Numbered from the stretch's first letter, positions 43,962 to 55,435 are shown. The stretch is 64,000 nt of DNA from Bacteroidales bacterium (GCA_017480225.1 JAFVBB010000004.1:124001-188000), one strand, 5' to 3'. The notes: generated from the sequence alone by a model not told the origin. Made by a program: numbers and translations.

Positions 43962-46900
43962 TTAGTCAAATGTAACCTCAAGTCCCAACCCACGCAGTTC
44001 ATGCACAAGCACATTGAACGACTCGGGTATGCCGGGCACAGGCATATTGTCGCCCTTGACTATTGCCTCGTATGCCTTTGCGCGTCCATTTACATCGTCA
44101 CTCTTAACTGTAAGCACCTCTTGCAGCACATGCGACGCACCGTATGCCTCAAGTGCCCACACCTCCATCTCACCAAAGCGCTGGCCACCGAAGTTCGCCT
44201 TACCGCCCAGCGGCTGCTGAGTAATAAGCGAATAAGGGCCTATGGAACGTGCGTGCATCTTGTCATCAATCATGTGGTGCAGCTTGAGATAGTATATGTA
44301 ACCCACAGTAGCAGGCTGATCAAAGCGCTCTCCGGTCTCGCCGTCATAAAGGTATGTGCGGCCATTCTCGGGCAAACCGGCATCCTTCATGTAGCCATTT
44401 ATCTGCTCCAGCGTGGCACCATCAAATATGGGGGTCTTGAAACGCTTGTCAAGCACCTTGCCCGCCCAGCCGAGAACTGTCTCATAAATCTGACCAAGAT
44501 TCATTCGCGAAGGCACACCAAGCGGGTTGAGCACGATATCGACAGGAGTACCATCGGCGAGGAATGGCATATCCTCTGCACGGACAATCTTCGACACAAT
44601 ACCCTTATTGCCATGTCGGCCGGCCATCTTGTCACCGATGCGCAGCTTGCGCTTCATGGCAATATACACCTTGGCCATCTGCACAATACCGCTCGGAAGG
44701 TCATCACCAACAGTAATGGCAAACTTGTTGCGGGCAAAGCGGCTGGATATTTCGCGTAACTTGATGTTGTAGTTGTTCAGTAGATCCTTGATAAGATTGT
44801 TGGTGTCAACATCCGAGGTCCACTTGTTGGGGCTGACCTCTGTATAATCAATACTGCGGAGGGTCTTGGCGGCAAATTTGACTTTCTTCGGGATAAGCTC
44901 CTCGCGATGATTGGTATACACACCATTGGAGACTTTACCGTTCAGAATAACAAGCAGTTTGTCAACCAGCTTGTCCTTCAATTCATCGCACTCGAAGTTG
45001 TATTCCTCTTCGGGCTTGGCCAACAGCTCCTTCTCGCGGGCACGAGCCTTGCGGTCACGAATTACGCGGGCGAAAAGCTTCTTGTCAATTACCACACCGT
45101 GCATTGAGGGGGGAACCTTGAGGGAAGCATCCTTCACGTCACCGGCCTTGTCGCCGAAGATGGCACGCAGCAGTTTCTCCTCCGGGGTCGGGTCAGACTC
45201 GCCCTTTGGCGTAATCTTTCCGATAAGAATGTCACCTTCCTTGACCTCGGCACCAATGCGGATAACACCATTCTCGTCAAGGTCTTTGGTGGCCTCGTTT
45301 CCTACATTGGGAATATCGCGGGTGAGCTCCTCATTGCCTCGCTTTGTCTCGCGTACTTCAAGGGTGAATTCCTCAATGTGCACCGATGTGTAAATGTCTT
45401 CACGAACAACGCGCTCGGAAATGACGACAGCATCCTCGAAGTTATAGCCCTTCCACGGCATGAACGCAACCATCATGTTGCGACCCAAGGCAAGCTCGCC
45501 TCCCTGGGTGGCATATCCCTCGCAAAGCACCTGGCCTTTCTTCACCTTGTCGCCCTTGCGAACGATAGGACGCAAGTTGATAGCGGTGGAATGGTTGGTG
45601 CGCTGGTACTTCGTGAGTCTGTATTCCTTAACATCGTCGTCGAAAGACACAAGGCGCTCTGTCTCCGTGCGTGTGTGCTTGATAACAATCTTGGTGGAGT
45701 CCACGTATTCCACAACTCCATCCATCTCAGCGTTGAGCAGCACGCGACTGTCGTGGGCGACAGCCTCCTCTATACCCGTTCCAACAATTGGAATCTCCGG
45801 ATTGAGCAGAGGCACAGCCTGACGCATCATGTTCGAGCCCATCAGTGCACGGTTAGCATCATCGTGCTCGAGGAAAGGAATAAGCGATGCGGCAATCGAC
45901 GCAATCTGGTTGGAGGCAATGTCCATCAAATCAACTTCCTCTGGCGACACTATCGGGAAGTCGGCCTGGCGACGTGCCTTGACACGCGCATCAGTGATGC
46001 GACCTTCCGCGTCCTGTGGGGTTGTCGCCTGGGCAACAGTCTTGTTCTCTTCAGCCTCAGCCGACAGATACACAGGAGGCTCATTGAGCTGTACCTGGCC
46101 GTTGACCACACGCTGATAGGGGGTTTCTATGAAACCAAGCTCGTTTATTCTGGCATAAACGCACAGCGAAGAAATAAGGCCGATGTTTGGTCCTTCTGGT
46201 GTCTCAATGGTGCAAAGGCGTCCATAATGCGTATAGTGTACGTCGCGCACCTCGAAGCCAGCACGCTCACGCGACAGACCACCAGGACCGAGTGCCGAGA
46301 TACGGCGCTTGTGGGTAATCTCAGCCAATGGATTGGTCTGGTCCATAAACTGGCTCAACTGGTTGGTGCCGAAGAACGAGTTTATTACCGACGACAAAGT
46401 CTTGGCATTGATGAGCTCAGTTGGAGTGAAGACCTCATTGTCACGGACGTTCATGCGCTCACGAATAGTGCGAGCCATGCGAGCCAAGCCAACACCAAAC
46501 TGGTTGGACAGCTGCTCGCCAACCGTGCGAATACGACGGTTCGAAAGATGGTCAATATCGTCCACCTCGGCCTTTTGGTTGATAAGTTCAACCAAATACT
46601 TGATAATCGACGTGATGTCCTCTTTTGTAAGCACACGCACATCGTCCGGCACATCAAGGTTGAGCTTGGTATTGATGCGGTAGCGTCCCACATCACCGAG
46701 GTCGTAACGCTTTTCGCTGAAGAAAAGCTTCTCTATGATGCTGCGGGCTGTCTCTTCGTCAGGTGGAGCCGCGTTGCGCAGCTGCAGGTAAATGAATTCG
46801 CAAGCCTCCTTCGCATTGTTGGCGGTATCCTTGCGAAGGGTGTTGTATATCACAGAATAGTCGACACCATCCTTGTCCTCGGTCTTGATGAGGATGGACT

Positions 46901-47792
46901 TGATGTCAAGCTCAAGTATCTTGTTGATGTGTTCCTCGGTAAGCTCGACGTCGCGCTCAATGACAACTTCCGTGCGCTCCATCGACACAACCTCGCCGGT
47001 ATCCTCGTCGACGAAATCTTCAGTCCACGACTCAACCACACGGGCAGCCAGCTGCTTGCCGATAACCTTCTTCATATTGCTGCGTGTGACCTTCACCTCC
47101 TCGGCCAGTCCGAAAATGTCAAGAATGTCCTTGTCCGACTCGTAGCCGATTGCACGAAGCAGAGTGGTGATAGGCAGCTTTTTCTTGCGGTCGATATAAG
47201 CATACATCACGTTGTTTATATCGGTCGTGAATTCCATCCATGAACCCTTGAAAGGAATGATGCGAGCTGAATACAACTGCGTACCGTTGGAATGGAACTG
47301 TGTGCCAAAAAACACGCCAGGCGAGCGGTGCAATTGCGACACAACGACACGCTCGGCGCCATTAATGACAAACGTGCCCTTGGGTGTCATGTAAGGCACC
47401 ATGCCAAGATAGACATGCGTCTCCACCGTCTGGAAATCCTCGTTCTCCGGATCCTTGCAGCTCAATTTCATTTTGGCCTTCAAAGGCACGCTGTAGGTCA
47501 AGCCGCGCTCTATACACTCCTCAATAGTATAGCGTGGCGGGTCAATGAAGTAATCCAGAAATTCTAGCTCAAAGTTGTTCCTGGCGTCCGTTATCGGGAA
47601 GTTCTCCTTGAATACTTTGAACAGACCTTCATCCAGACGGTTGTCCGGATTGGTCTCTATTTGGAAGAAATCCTTGAATGACTTAACCTGAATGTCAAGG
47701 AAATCAGGATAGTCAAATTTGCGTACGGACGCAAAATTTACTACTGTGGGTTCTTTTTTTGCCAAGGGACTAAAAGATTTTTCTATTCTCAA
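43962..47792 (-). CDS. rpoB: DNA-directed RNA polymerase subunit beta
   Basis: 1276 residues. It shows the rifampicin-pocket segment [20 protein letters not shown] followed by [20 protein letters not shown], the [11 protein letters not shown] motif, and a C-terminal domain with [20 protein letters not shown]. The pocket residues visible here (SQFMDQ, HKRRIS) look wild type. It is preceded by a 152-bp gap after rplL that carries a hairpin, and is co-transcribed with rpoC. Confidence 0.98.
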   Translation of the reverse strand: MRIEKSFSPLAKKEPTVVNFASVRKFDYPDFLDIQVKSFKDFFQIETNPDNRLDEGLFKVFKENFPITDARNNFELEFLDYFIDPPRYTIEECIERGLTYSVPLKAKMKLSCKDPENEDFQTVETHVYLGMVPYMTPKGTFVINGAERVVVSQLHRSPGVFFGTQFHSNGTQLYSARIIPFKGSWMEFTTDINNVMYAYIDRKKKLPITTLLRAIGYESDKDILDIFGLAEEVKVTRSNMKKVIGKQLAARVVESWTEDFVDEDTGEVVSMERTEVVIERDVELTEEHINKILELDIKSILIKTEDKDGVDYSVIYNTLRKDTANNAKEACEFIYLQLRNAAPPDEETARSIIEKLFFSEKRYDLGDVGRYRINTKLNLDVPDDVRVLTKEDITSIIKYLVELINQKAEVDDIDHLSNRRIRTVGEQLSNQFGVGLARMARTIRERMNVRDNEVFTPTELINAKTLSSVINSFFGTNQLSQFMDQTNPLAEITHKRRISALGPGGLSRERAGFEVRDVHYTHYGRLCTIETPEGPNIGLISSLCVYARINELGFIETPYQRVVNGQVQLNEPPVYLSAEAEENKTVAQATTPQDAEGRITDARVKARRQADFPIVSPEEVDLMDIASNQIASIAASLIPFLEHDDANRALMGSNMMRQAVPLLNPEIPIVGTGIEEAVAHDSRVLLNAEMDGVVEYVDSTKIVIKHTRTETERLVSFDDDVKEYRLTKYQRTNHSTAINLRPIVRKGDKVKKGQVLCEGYATQGGELALGRNMMVAFMPWKGYNFEDAVVISERVVREDIYTSVHIEEFTLEVRETKRGNEELTRDIPNVGNEATKDLDENGVIRIGAEVKEGDILIGKITPKGESDPTPEEKLLRAIFGDKAGDVKDASLKVPPSMHGVVIDKKLFARVIRDRKARAREKELLAKPEEEYNFECDELKDKLVDKLLVILNGKVSNGVYTNHREELIPKKVKFAAKTLRSIDYTEVSPNKWTSDVDTNNLIKDLLNNYNIKLREISSRFARNKFAITVGDDLPSGIVQMAKVYIAMKRKLRIGDKMAGRHGNKGIVSKIVRAEDMPFLADGTPVDIVLNPLGVPSRMNLGQIYETVLGWAGKVLDKRFKTPIFDGATLEQINGYMKDAGLPENGRTYLYDGETGERFDQPATVGYIYYLKLHHMIDDKMHARSIGPYSLITQQPLGGKANFGGQRFGEMEVWALEAYGASHVLQEVLTVKSDDVNGRAKAYEAIVKGDNMPVPGIPESFNVLVHELRGLGLEVTFD

Positions 47793-47880
47793 AACAGCGT
47801 TTCGTGTAATGGTAGGGTAGCCTTTCGGCGAAGGCTTGGCAGGTAATCAGTCTGCAACCAGGCCTGATTGCATATCAACA

Positions 47881-47920
47881 AGGAATAGGCACTCCGAACC
47901 AAGCCGGAGGCCATATTCCT
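47881..47920 (-). other. Hairpin in the rplL-rpoB gap
   Basis: AGGAATA and CTCCG (47881-47896) pair with CGGAG and TATTCCT (47905-47920), separated by an internal loop; a smaller AGCCTT/AAGGCT hairpin lies at 47819-47836. There is no U tract. In other bacteria the rplL-rpoB junction holds an attenuator or RNase processing site, and this may be the local version. Confidence 0.5.
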
Positions 47921-47944
47921 CGTGGATGTTTGTTGGTGACAACC

Positions 47945-48328
47945 TTACTTCACCTCGACTTCGGCACCAGCCTCTTCGAGGGCTTTCTTCAGGCTCTCGG
48001 CCTCGTCCTTCGACACGCCTTCCTTGACGGGCTTGGGGGCGTTGTCAACGAGCTCCTTCGACTCCTTCAGACCCAGCGAAGCCATGTCCTTGACGGCCTT
48101 GACGACGGCCAGCTTCTTGGTCATGTCGGGCACACCCTTCAGGATGACGTCGAAAGAGGTCTTCTCCTCGACAGCGGCGGCGGCGCCACCAGCGGCGGGA
48201 GCGGCCACTGCAACAGCGGCGGCGGCGGGCTCGATACCATGAACCTCTTTCAGTTCATCCATGAGTTCCTTGACTTCCTTAACGGTAAGGTTAACCAGTT
48301 CTTCAGCGATAGCTTTGATGTCTGCCAT
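47945..48328 (-). CDS. rplL: 50S ribosomal protein L7/L12
   Basis: 127 residues. An N-terminal dimerisation helix ([19 protein letters not shown]), an Ala-rich hinge (about 35-55) and the C-terminal factor-binding domain ([32 protein letters not shown]). It forms the stalk that recruits elongation factors. It lies 100 bp after rplJ. Confidence 0.97.
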   Translation of the reverse strand: MADIKAIAEELVNLTVKEVKELMDELKEVHGIEPAAAAVAVAAPAAGGAAAAVEEKTSFDVILKGVPDMTKKLAVVKAVKDMASLGLKESKELVDNAPKPVKEGVSKDEAESLKKALEEAGAEVEVK

Positions 48329-48428
48329 GACTATTATTTTTTTGTGTTTTTACTTTTTGTTGTTTTTCTTTGGCCAATTTTTTCATGAGGCAGGCCAAAC
48401 CTCGTCTTGTTTCTTTCGCGCGGCGGCA

Positions 48429-48959
48429 TTAAGCCTCGCGCTCCTCCAAAGTTTTCAGCACACCAGTAATGTTGTTGGCGGCCGACTGCAGCTGCGACAT
48501 GACATTCTGCATGGGCGACTGCAGCAGGGCAACGACATCGGCAATAAGCTCGTTCTTCGACTTGATATTGACAAGTTCATCGAGATGCTCGTGGCCGATA
48601 TAGAAGCACTCCTCAACATAGGCACCTTTCAGCACGGGCTTCGTGACGTTCTTCTCTGCGGCACGGAAGTCCTTAATGAGCTTTGCGGGAGCATTGTTGG
48701 TGTTTGAAAGCATTATGGCGGTCTCACCCTTGATCACAGGGAACAGCTCGCTGTAGTCGAAACCCGACTTTTCGAGCGCCTTGATGAGAAGGGTGTTCTT
48801 GACAACCTCCAACTTCACCTCTTTGCGGAAGGCGGCGCGACGCAGCTTGCTGGTCTGCACCGAGTTCAGACCTCCGATGTCGGCAATGTACAGACTCGGG
48901 TAGGCCTTGATCTCTTCGCACAGCGAGTCGATGTGTTGGTCCTTAAGTTCTTTTCTCAT
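48429..48959 (-). CDS. rplJ: 50S ribosomal protein L10
   Basis: 176 residues. The base of the L7/L12 stalk: an N-terminal rRNA-binding domain (LCEEIKAYPSLYIADIGGLN, KLRRAAFRKEVKLEVVKNTL) and a C-terminal helix for L12 dimers. It lies 24 bp after rplA; the short gap leaves little room for an L10-binding leader. Confidence 0.96.
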   Translation of the reverse strand: MRKELKDQHIDSLCEEIKAYPSLYIADIGGLNSVQTSKLRRAAFRKEVKLEVVKNTLLIKALEKSGFDYSELFPVIKGETAIMLSNTNNAPAKLIKDFRAAEKNVTKPVLKGAYVEECFYIGHEHLDELVNIKSKNELIADVVALLQSPMQNVMSQLQSAANNITGVLKTLEEREA

Positions 48960-48983
48960 AATGTTACTTCCAAATTAATTAGG

Positions 48984-49679
48984 TTAGAGCGTGGCGGCCT
49001 TGGTGTCAACCTTCACGCCGGGGCTCATAGTGCTGCTGATGGCGATGCTCTTGACATAAGTGCCCTTTGCGGCGCTCGGCTTGAGCTTCACAATCATCTG
49101 CAACACCTCGCGCACGTTCTCGACAATCTTCTGATCCTCAAACGAGCACTTGGCGACGGCGGTGTGGACGATACCGAACTTGTCGACCTTGAAGTCGATC
49201 TTGCCGGCTTTGGCCTCCTGGACGGCTTTTCCGACCTCCATGGTGACGGTGCCAGTCTTGGGGTTGGGCATCAGGCCACGCGGACCGAGGATGCGTCCCA
49301 AAGCACCAATCTTGGGCATACAGTTAGGCTGGGTGATGATGACGTCAACATCCGTCCAACCCTTCTTGATCTTGTCGATGTACTCATCGAGACCGTAGTA
49401 GTCGGCGCCCGCGGCCTTGGCCTCCTCCTCCTTGTCGGGAGTGCAGAGGACTAGCACACGAACCTCCTTGCCGGTGCCGTGGGGCAGCGTGACGCTGCCG
49501 CGCACCATCTGGTTGGCCTTGCGGGGGTCGACGCCGAGGCGGACGTCGATGTCGACCGAAGCGTCGAACTTCGTGAACGTAATCTTCTTCACGATGCTCA
49601 CAGCCTCCTCGAGCGAGTACACTTTGCTGCCGTCAAACTTGGCAACTGCCTCTTTTTGCTTCTTGGTAAGTTTTGCCAT
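48984..49679 (-). CDS. rplA: 50S ribosomal protein L1
   Basis: 231 residues of the typical two-domain L1 fold, with [20 protein letters not shown] and the signature [15 protein letters not shown]. It binds the L1 stalk of 23S rRNA and in many bacteria represses its own operon. It lies 60 bp after rplK. Confidence 0.97.
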   Translation of the reverse strand: MAKLTKKQKEAVAKFDGSKVYSLEEAVSIVKKITFTKFDASVDIDVRLGVDPRKANQMVRGSVTLPHGTGKEVRVLVLCTPDKEEEAKAAGADYYGLDEYIDKIKKGWTDVDVIITQPNCMPKIGALGRILGPRGLMPNPKTGTVTMEVGKAVQEAKAGKIDFKVDKFGIVHTAVAKCSFEDQKIVENVREVLQMIVKLKPSAAKGTYVKSIAISSTMSPGVKVDTKAATL

Positions 49680-49739
49680 TTTTGTTTTGTGTTTGTGGTC
49701 AACGCATGGCTCAAAGGCTATGCTACCACTGTTCCTAAT

Positions 49740-50183
49740 TTACTTTGCCAGCGGATTGTCACCCGTAACGGTGATACCCATGCTGCGCGCCGTGCCTGCC
49801 ACCATGCTCATGGCGCTCTCAATCGTGAAGCAATTGAGATCGGGCATTTTGGCTTCGGCAATCTGGCGCACCTGCTCCCAGGTGACCGAGGCTACCTTGA
49901 CGCGGTTGGGCTCGCCGGAGCCTTTCTGCGCCTTCGACATCTCTTTCAACTGGACAGCGACAGGAGGAGTCTTCAGTACAAAGTCAAAGGACTTGTCCGT
50001 GTACACAGTGATGATAACCGGCACAATCTTTCCGGCCTGATCCTGTGTGCGGGCATTGAACTGCTTGCAGAACTCCATGATGTTCACACCCTTGGCACCC
50101 AAAGCGGGTCCCACTGGCGGAGCGGGGTTCGCGGCAGCTCCTTTGATTTGCAGCTTGATCAATCCTGCAACTTCTTTTGCCAT
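49740..50183 (-). CDS. rplK: 50S ribosomal protein L11
   Basis: 147 residues. The N-terminal [20 protein letters not shown], with its proline-rich hinge, and the C-terminal rRNA-binding domain ending [20 protein letters not shown] identify L11 of the GTPase-associated centre, required for Rel activation by uncharged tRNA. It lies 34 bp after nusG. Confidence 0.97.
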   Translation of the reverse strand: MAKEVAGLIKLQIKGAAANPAPPVGPALGAKGVNIMEFCKQFNARTQDQAGKIVPVIITVYTDKSFDFVLKTPPVAVQLKEMSKAQKGSGEPNRVKVASVTWEQVRQIAEAKMPDLNCFTIESAMSMVAGTARSMGITVTGDNPLAK

Positions 50184-50217
50184 CGATTTGAAATTTAATT
50201 AGGGTTAGTTAATTTTG

Positions 50218-50763
50218 CTACTGCTCCTTTTCAACCTGGCCGAACCCAAGCTCAAGCGGCGTGCGGCGGCCGAAAATCTTGACCGTCACGCGAAGCTTCT
50301 TCTTGTCTTCGTTCACCTCCTCGACCACACCGGAGAAACTGTTGAACGGACCGTCAACAACCTTCACCTGCTCGCCGATGATGAAACGCTCCAACGCGTC
50401 GACACCATCCAACTGCGCGTCGACATTGCCGAGAATGCGATCAATCTCAGCCTGTCGCATGGGGATGGGGGCACCGTCGCGCTCACGGAGGAAGTCAAGC
50501 ACGTTGGGGATACTCTGTATCACCGGAACAATCTCCTCGCGGAGGTTGGCCTCGATGATTACATAGCCCGGGAAATAATTGCGATCCTTGACCACCTTCC
50601 TCCCGTTGCGTATCGAAACAACCTGCTCTGTGGGAATAAGGACGGTGGGCACATCGGCAGTCCAGCCACGCTTGGCCATCTCGCTTTCGATATACTCCTT
50701 CGCCTTCTTCTCCTTGCCGCTGATTGCACGGACAACATACCACTTCTTTTCCGTCTGTTCCAT
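50218..50763 (-). CDS. nusG: Transcription antitermination factor NusG
   Basis: 181 residues. The NGN domain (KKWYVVRAISGKEKKAKEYI, YFPGYVIIEANL) is followed by a KOW domain (GEQVKVVDGPFNSFSGVVEE). It binds the RNA polymerase clamp and couples it to ribosomes or Rho. The length is the usual one, without an insertion. It follows secE after 134 bp. Confidence 0.97.
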   Translation of the reverse strand: MEQTEKKWYVVRAISGKEKKAKEYIESEMAKRGWTADVPTVLIPTEQVVSIRNGRKVVKDRNYFPGYVIIEANLREEIVPVIQSIPNVLDFLRERDGAPIPMRQAEIDRILGNVDAQLDGVDALERFIIGEQVKVVDGPFNSFSGVVEEVNEDKKKLRVTVKIFGRRTPLELGFGQVEKEQ

Positions 50764-50897
50764 CGATTTGTGTTAAAAAGGACAGTGAAAATATACTAAA
50801 ATCCGTCTTTCGTTGAAGGTATATCACGAACAGCAAGCTCCGGCCTCAAATGAATTTGGGAAGCAAGACCTTTGCTCCGCTGCCAAACAACAGACCC

Positions 50898-51113
50898 CTA
50901 CGCGAAAAACTGATAGAAGTATCCTAGCAGACCCTTCCAGCCCCAGCCCTGAACACCGAATACGACATCCATGACAAAGACCAGCAGGGCGATTACAACA
51001 GCAGCAACAGCAACCACAATGGCGCTGCCCTGCAATTCCTTGAAAGTCGGCCACGACACTTTGTGCACAAGCTCGTCGTAGCTGGATTTCACATATTCAC
51101 CGAATTTTGACAT
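50898..51113 (-). CDS. secE: Preprotein translocase subunit SecE
   Basis: 71 residues from the ATG at 51113; an upstream in-frame start at 51158 would run into the tRNA-Trp gene. A short amphipathic N-terminus (FGEYVKSSYDELVHKVSWPT, the SecE signature with VSWPT) is followed by one transmembrane helix (IVVAVAAVVIALLVFVMDVVF). It clamps SecY in the Sec translocon. The position between tRNA-Trp and nusG is standard. Confidence 0.93.
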   Translation of the reverse strand: MSKFGEYVKSSYDELVHKVSWPTFKELQGSAIVVAVAAVVIALLVFVMDVVFGVQGWGWKGLLGYFYQFFA

Positions 51114-51131
51114 CTCATTCTTCTTTTTTTG

Positions 51132-51202
51132 CAGGGGCAGAGAGAATCGAACTCCCAACCACGGTTTTGGAGACCGCCATTATACCATTTAACTATGCCC
51201 CT
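51132..51202 (-). tRNA. tRNA-Trp (CCA anticodon)
   Basis: On the minus strand the acceptor stem AGGGGCA (51202-51196) pairs with TGCCCCT; the anticodon loop is CTCCAAA, anticodon CCA; the T-arm contains GTTCGATTC. The 3' CCA is not encoded. It lies between tuf and secE. Confidence 0.95.
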
Positions 51203-51248
51203 GAATGTAGGGATGCGGGTTGCGCACCCCTACAACTTGTCTCGTCTA

Positions 51249-52436
<1,188 letters not shown>

Positions 52437-52550
52437 TTCAATACGTATTAAATGTTAACAATTTATTTCTACATTCAAAGAGGGCGGGCTCTGGGCTTGC
52501 GTCCTCTTGTTCATCAATTCTGACTGTGCCATTTCAAGGCACAATCGGAG

Positions 52551-52622
52551 AGCCACAGACGAGAGTCGGACTCGTGACCTCTTCCTTACCAAGGAAGCGC
52601 TCTACCACTGAGCTACTGCGGC
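52551..52622 (-). tRNA. tRNA-Thr (GGT anticodon)
   Basis: Acceptor stem GCCGCAG (52622-52616) pairs with CTGTGGC with one G-U pair. Anticodon stem CTTCC/GGAAG encloses TTGGTAA, anticodon GGT. No encoded CCA. Confidence 0.95.
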
Positions 52623-52695
52623 TTGTTGTTTCTCTCTTCCGGCAGGCTTCGGCACTCTCCCTGATGGTGGCCGCCGCCTGTTCCGCTTTGTCTTG

Positions 52696-52768
52696 AGCGG
52701 AAGACGGGGCTCGAACCCGCCACCTATAGCTTGGAAGGCTATCGCTCTACCAAATGAGCTACTTCCGC
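52696..52768 (-). tRNA. tRNA-Gly (TCC anticodon)
   Basis: Acceptor stem GCGGAAG pairs with CTTCCGC. Anticodon stem ATAGC/GCTAT encloses CTTCCAA, anticodon TCC. The T-arm contains GGTTCGAGCCC. No encoded CCA. Confidence 0.95.
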
Positions 52769-52789
52769 CTGTTGAAGTTTGGGCTTTCG

Positions 52790-52871
52790 TGGGGGAGGGT
52801 GGACTCGAACCACCGAACTCTTCCGAGGACAGATTTACAGTCTGTTGCAATTGCCGCTATGCGACTCCCCC
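52790..52871 (-). tRNA. tRNA-Tyr (GTA anticodon)
   Basis: Acceptor stem GGGGGAG pairs with CTCCCCC. Anticodon loop CTGTAAA gives GTA. At 82 nt it has the long variable arm of class II tRNAs. Confidence 0.95.
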
Positions 52872-52923
52872 TTTCCTTTTGTCCGCCGACTGCGCGACCC
52901 TTATGGCCTCTCGTCGGACGCCG

Positions 52924-52996
52924 AGCCGATGAAGGGACTCGAACCCCCGACAGGCTGATTACAAATCAGCTACTCTACCAACTGAGTCACATCGGC
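52924..52996 (-). tRNA. tRNA-Thr (TGT anticodon)
   Basis: Acceptor stem GCCGATG pairs with CATCGGC. Anticodon stem CTGAT/(A)TCAG encloses TTGTAAT, anticodon TGT. It is the first gene of the operon, about 40 nt after the predicted start of transcription. Confidence 0.95.
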
Positions 52997-53040
52997 TTCT
53001 TGCAGTCTTTCAAACAACTCTTTCCCTTCGTTTGAGGTTG

Positions 53041-53071
53041 CAAAAATACAACTTATTTCCAAACCGGCAAA
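53041..53071 (-). promoter_or_regulatory. Promoter of the tRNA-tuf-secE-nusG-rpl-rpoBC operon
   Basis: On the minus strand TTTG (53071-53068), 19 bp, then TATTTTTG (53048-53041): both consensus words at ideal spacing, followed about 45 bp later by tRNA-Thr. This is the clearest promoter of the window. The wider gene-free stretch 53000-53645 also holds repeat copy D. Confidence 0.8.
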
Positions 53072-53354
53072 GTTTTTTTTGAAAAAATTTCGCCACATGT
53101 TTATAATTTGTTGAAAAATAATAACGTGCAGGCTGAACTTTTTTCGACCGCAGCATTAAAGGAAAGCCCTTGCGGCAACGGTCAAAGGATGAAACAGGCC
53201 GTTTTTTTCACGAAAATGACACCACACGAAGCCCACGGTGCCTCCACGGCACAACAAACCTCTGGTTGACAGCGCAATGTGCCAGAAAAGCAGCCGCACC
53301 GCAGCTGCCATGCACTCACACTACGCGCAATGCGCACCCTCACCGCTCCAAGAA

Positions 53355-53456
53355 CGGCTGTTCTTCGATTGATGTGCGATTGTTCTTCGATTGTTCTCCG
53401 ATGCTAAATCGAAGAACAATCGAAGAACAATCGGAGAACAATCGAAGAACAGACGG
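53355..53456. repeat. Palindromic 11-mer repeat element, copy D (no tail)
   Basis: Left arm GGCTGTTCTTCGATTGATG with four units (one altered), centre GCTAA, right arm with four units ending CAGACGG. GTGTTAATACGG follows, so the tail of copies B, C and E is lost beyond the first bases. This copy alone lies between two divergently transcribed operons (tRNA operon and ABC importer) rather than after a gene end. Confidence 0.95.
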
Positions 53457-53645
53457 TGTTAATACGGACTTGATATATTATTGACACTGTAAACCAGTGA
53501 GTTATGTGACATTTTTCGTTTTCTATGCCGCCATTGTGCTGGTTGTCAGTGGTTTCAAATACGCAAAAGGTGGTTGGCGCATGGACACCGCATTTTGGCG
53601 GCGGGCGGCACAATATTGAGGCCTGCGGCGGCGTTAGGTGCGGCA

Positions 53646-54641
53646 GTGAAGACAAAGAACCAAGCAAGGACCCTGCGGCAGTCGTCGCACGCCAACCCCT
53701 TGACGCTCGCACTGCTCGCGCTGTTGCTGCTGGCCGCCATGTGCGGCAGCTGCATGGTGGGTGCCGTGGATTTCTCGTGGGGCGAGGTGTGGCACTCGGC
53801 CATCTTCCTGCAGCTGCGCCTGCCCCGGGTGCTGATGAGCGTCGTGGTGGGGGCTGTGCTGAGCGTGTGCGGGGCGGCATACCAAAGCATTTTCCGCAAC
53901 CCGCTGACCGACCCCTACGTGCTGGGTGTGAGCAGCGGGGCGTCGCTCGGCGCGGCGGTGGCCATACTGCTTGGGCTGGAGGCCTACCTGTGGGGCGTGG
54001 GAGGCATGGCCCTGGCTGCCGCGCTGGCCACGGTGTGGCTCATTTACCGCATTGCGTCAATCGGCAACCGAATGCACACCACCACCCTGCTGCTCACCGG
54101 CGTGTGCCTGACGCTGCTGATCTCGGCCGCGATATCATTCCTGATGGTGATGAACCAGGAGAAGATGGACAGCATCATCTTCTGGACAATGGGCTCATTC
54201 GCCTCGGCGGGATGGAGCGACGTGGCTGTGGTGACTCCGGTGGCGGTGGCAGGCATAGGAGTGGTACTCTACCACGCGCGCGAGCTCAACCTGCTGCTGG
54301 CAGGCAGCGAGGCGGCGAGGAGCATGGGCGTGGAGGTGGAGCGGCTGAAGCGCACGCTGCTTCTCTTCACCACGCTGATGGTGGCCTTCGCGGTTAGCGC
54401 CAGCGGGGTGATAGGCTTCGTGGGGCTGATTGTGCCGCACGCGGTGCGGCTGGTGGCAGGGCCGGACAACCGGCGGGTGGTGCCCTACTCCATGCTCTGC
54501 GGGGCGCTGTTCGTGCTGGTGTGCGACACGCTGGCGCGCTGCCTGCTGCGACCCAGCGAACTGCCCGTGGGGTCGCTCACCTCGATGGTGGGGGCTCCGC
54601 TGTTCATCTACCTTCTTTACAAAAACAAACGTTCCTATTGA
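53646..54641 (+). CDS. FecCD/BtuC-type ABC importer permease
   Basis: About 331 residues from the GTG at 53646; a TTG at 53574 would add 24 residues. The start is uncertain because no ATG lies nearby in frame. Eight to ten hydrophobic helices fit the FecCD fold, with the family motifs VCGAAYQSIFRNPLTDPYVL near the first third and GVIGFVGLIVPHAVRL near the end. It forms the membrane channel for iron-siderophore, haem or cobalamin import. The ATPase gene overlaps it by 4 bp. No substrate-binding protein or TonB receptor gene is adjacent and no cobalamin riboswitch is recognised, so the substrate stays open. Confidence 0.9.
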   Translation: MKTKNQARTLRQSSHANPLTLALLALLLLAAMCGSCMVGAVDFSWGEVWHSAIFLQLRLPRVLMSVVVGAVLSVCGAAYQSIFRNPLTDPYVLGVSSGASLGAAVAILLGLEAYLWGVGGMALAAALATVWLIYRIASIGNRMHTTTLLLTGVCLTLLISAAISFLMVMNQEKMDSIIFWTMGSFASAGWSDVAVVTPVAVAGIGVVLYHARELNLLLAGSEAARSMGVEVERLKRTLLLFTTLMVAFAVSASGVIGFVGLIVPHAVRLVAGPDNRRVVPYSMLCGALFVLVCDTLARCLLRPSELPVGSLTSMVGAPLFIYLLYKNKRSY

Positions 54642-55378
54642 TAGTCCTTGAGCACATACACGCCAGCTTCGGCCGCAGGGCGGTGCTGGAAGACATCGAC
54701 TGCACGCTGCCCTCGGGTCGCGTCACCGCGCTGATGGGTCCCAACGGATGCGGAAAGACCACCCTGCTGCGCTGCATGGGCGGCCTGCTGCTACCCTCGG
54801 CAGGCAGGGTGCTGATAGACGACGACGACGTGGCGACGCTTCCGGCGCGTGCCATGGCCCAGCGCGCAGCCTACGTGAGGCAGCACGCCGTGACCGACTT
54901 CGACTTCTCGGCCTTCGAGGTGGTGCTGATGGGACGCAACCCCTACCAGCGCAGGCTTCAGAACGAAAGCGAGGGCGACTGGGCAATAGTGGAAGACTGC
55001 ATGAAGCAGACAGGCACGTGGCACCTGCGCTTCGCCCGACCGGCCGAGATGAGCGGCGGCGAGCTGCAGAGGGTGATGATAGCCCGCGCTCTGGCGCAAA
55101 CCACCCCATTGCTACTGATGGACGAGCCAGTGAGCAACCTCGACATAGCCCACCAGATAGAGACCATGAGGCTGCTTCGCTCACTTGGCAAGACGGTTGT
55201 CATTGTGCTGCACGACCTTAACCTGGCGCTTCGCTACTGCGACGACCTGATGCTGCTAAAGGATGGCAAGCTGCTCTTCCACGGTGAAACCGGCGAAGGC
55301 CTCACCACAGAGCGCATCATGGCCGTCTACGGCGTGGCGTCGCACCGCGAGGAAAACCACATAGTCTACGACTACTGA
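54638..55378 (+). CDS. ABC transporter ATP-binding protein of the FecE/BtuD type
   Basis: 246 residues from a TTG start (54638) overlapping the permease stop (TTGA). No in-frame ATG lies near, and this start gives the family beginning (IVLEHIHASFGRRAVLEDID). Walker A is GPNGCGKTT at 34-42; the signature is MSGGELQRV; Walker B is LLLMDEP; the switch His lies in VLHDLNLALRYCDDL. It powers the permease encoded just upstream. The overlap predicts translational coupling and equal expression. Confidence 0.93.
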   Translation: MIVLEHIHASFGRRAVLEDIDCTLPSGRVTALMGPNGCGKTTLLRCMGGLLLPSAGRVLIDDDDVATLPARAMAQRAAYVRQHAVTDFDFSAFEVVLMGRNPYQRRLQNESEGDWAIVEDCMKQTGTWHLRFARPAEMSGGELQRVMIARALAQTTPLLLMDEPVSNLDIAHQIETMRLLRSLGKTVVIVLHDLNLALRYCDDLMLLKDGKLLFHGETGEGLTTERIMAVYGVASHREENHIVYDY

Positions 55379-55392
55379 CGGAATGTGCCGCC

Positions 55393-55408
55393 AGTTTCAC
55401 GTGAAACA
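55393..55408. other. parS centromere site (ParB-binding)
   Basis: AGTTTCACGTGAAACA matches the bacterial parS consensus TGTTTCACGTGAAACA at 15 of 16 positions; the core GTTTCACGTGAAAC is a perfect palindrome. It lies in the 57-bp gap between two convergent genes. ParB loads at such sites, which cluster near oriC in most bacteria. Confidence 0.88.
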
Positions 55409-55435
55409 AAACAATCAAGCAGTTACTGCTCACCA

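Noticed and set aside
53101..53130. TTGTTGAAA word near the tRNA operon as another DnaA box cluster
   Set aside because: A single word without a cluster; the stretch is short and lies at a strong promoter.
53525..54397. 290-codon plus-strand frame over the FecCD permease start
   Set aside because: It lies in another phase over the permease. Its beginning is not protein-like, while the permease frame shows clear FecCD motifs.
55379..55435. The GTTTCACGTGAAAC palindrome as a terminator of the ABC operon
   Set aside because: It has no loop or U tract, and the sequence is instead that of a parS site.
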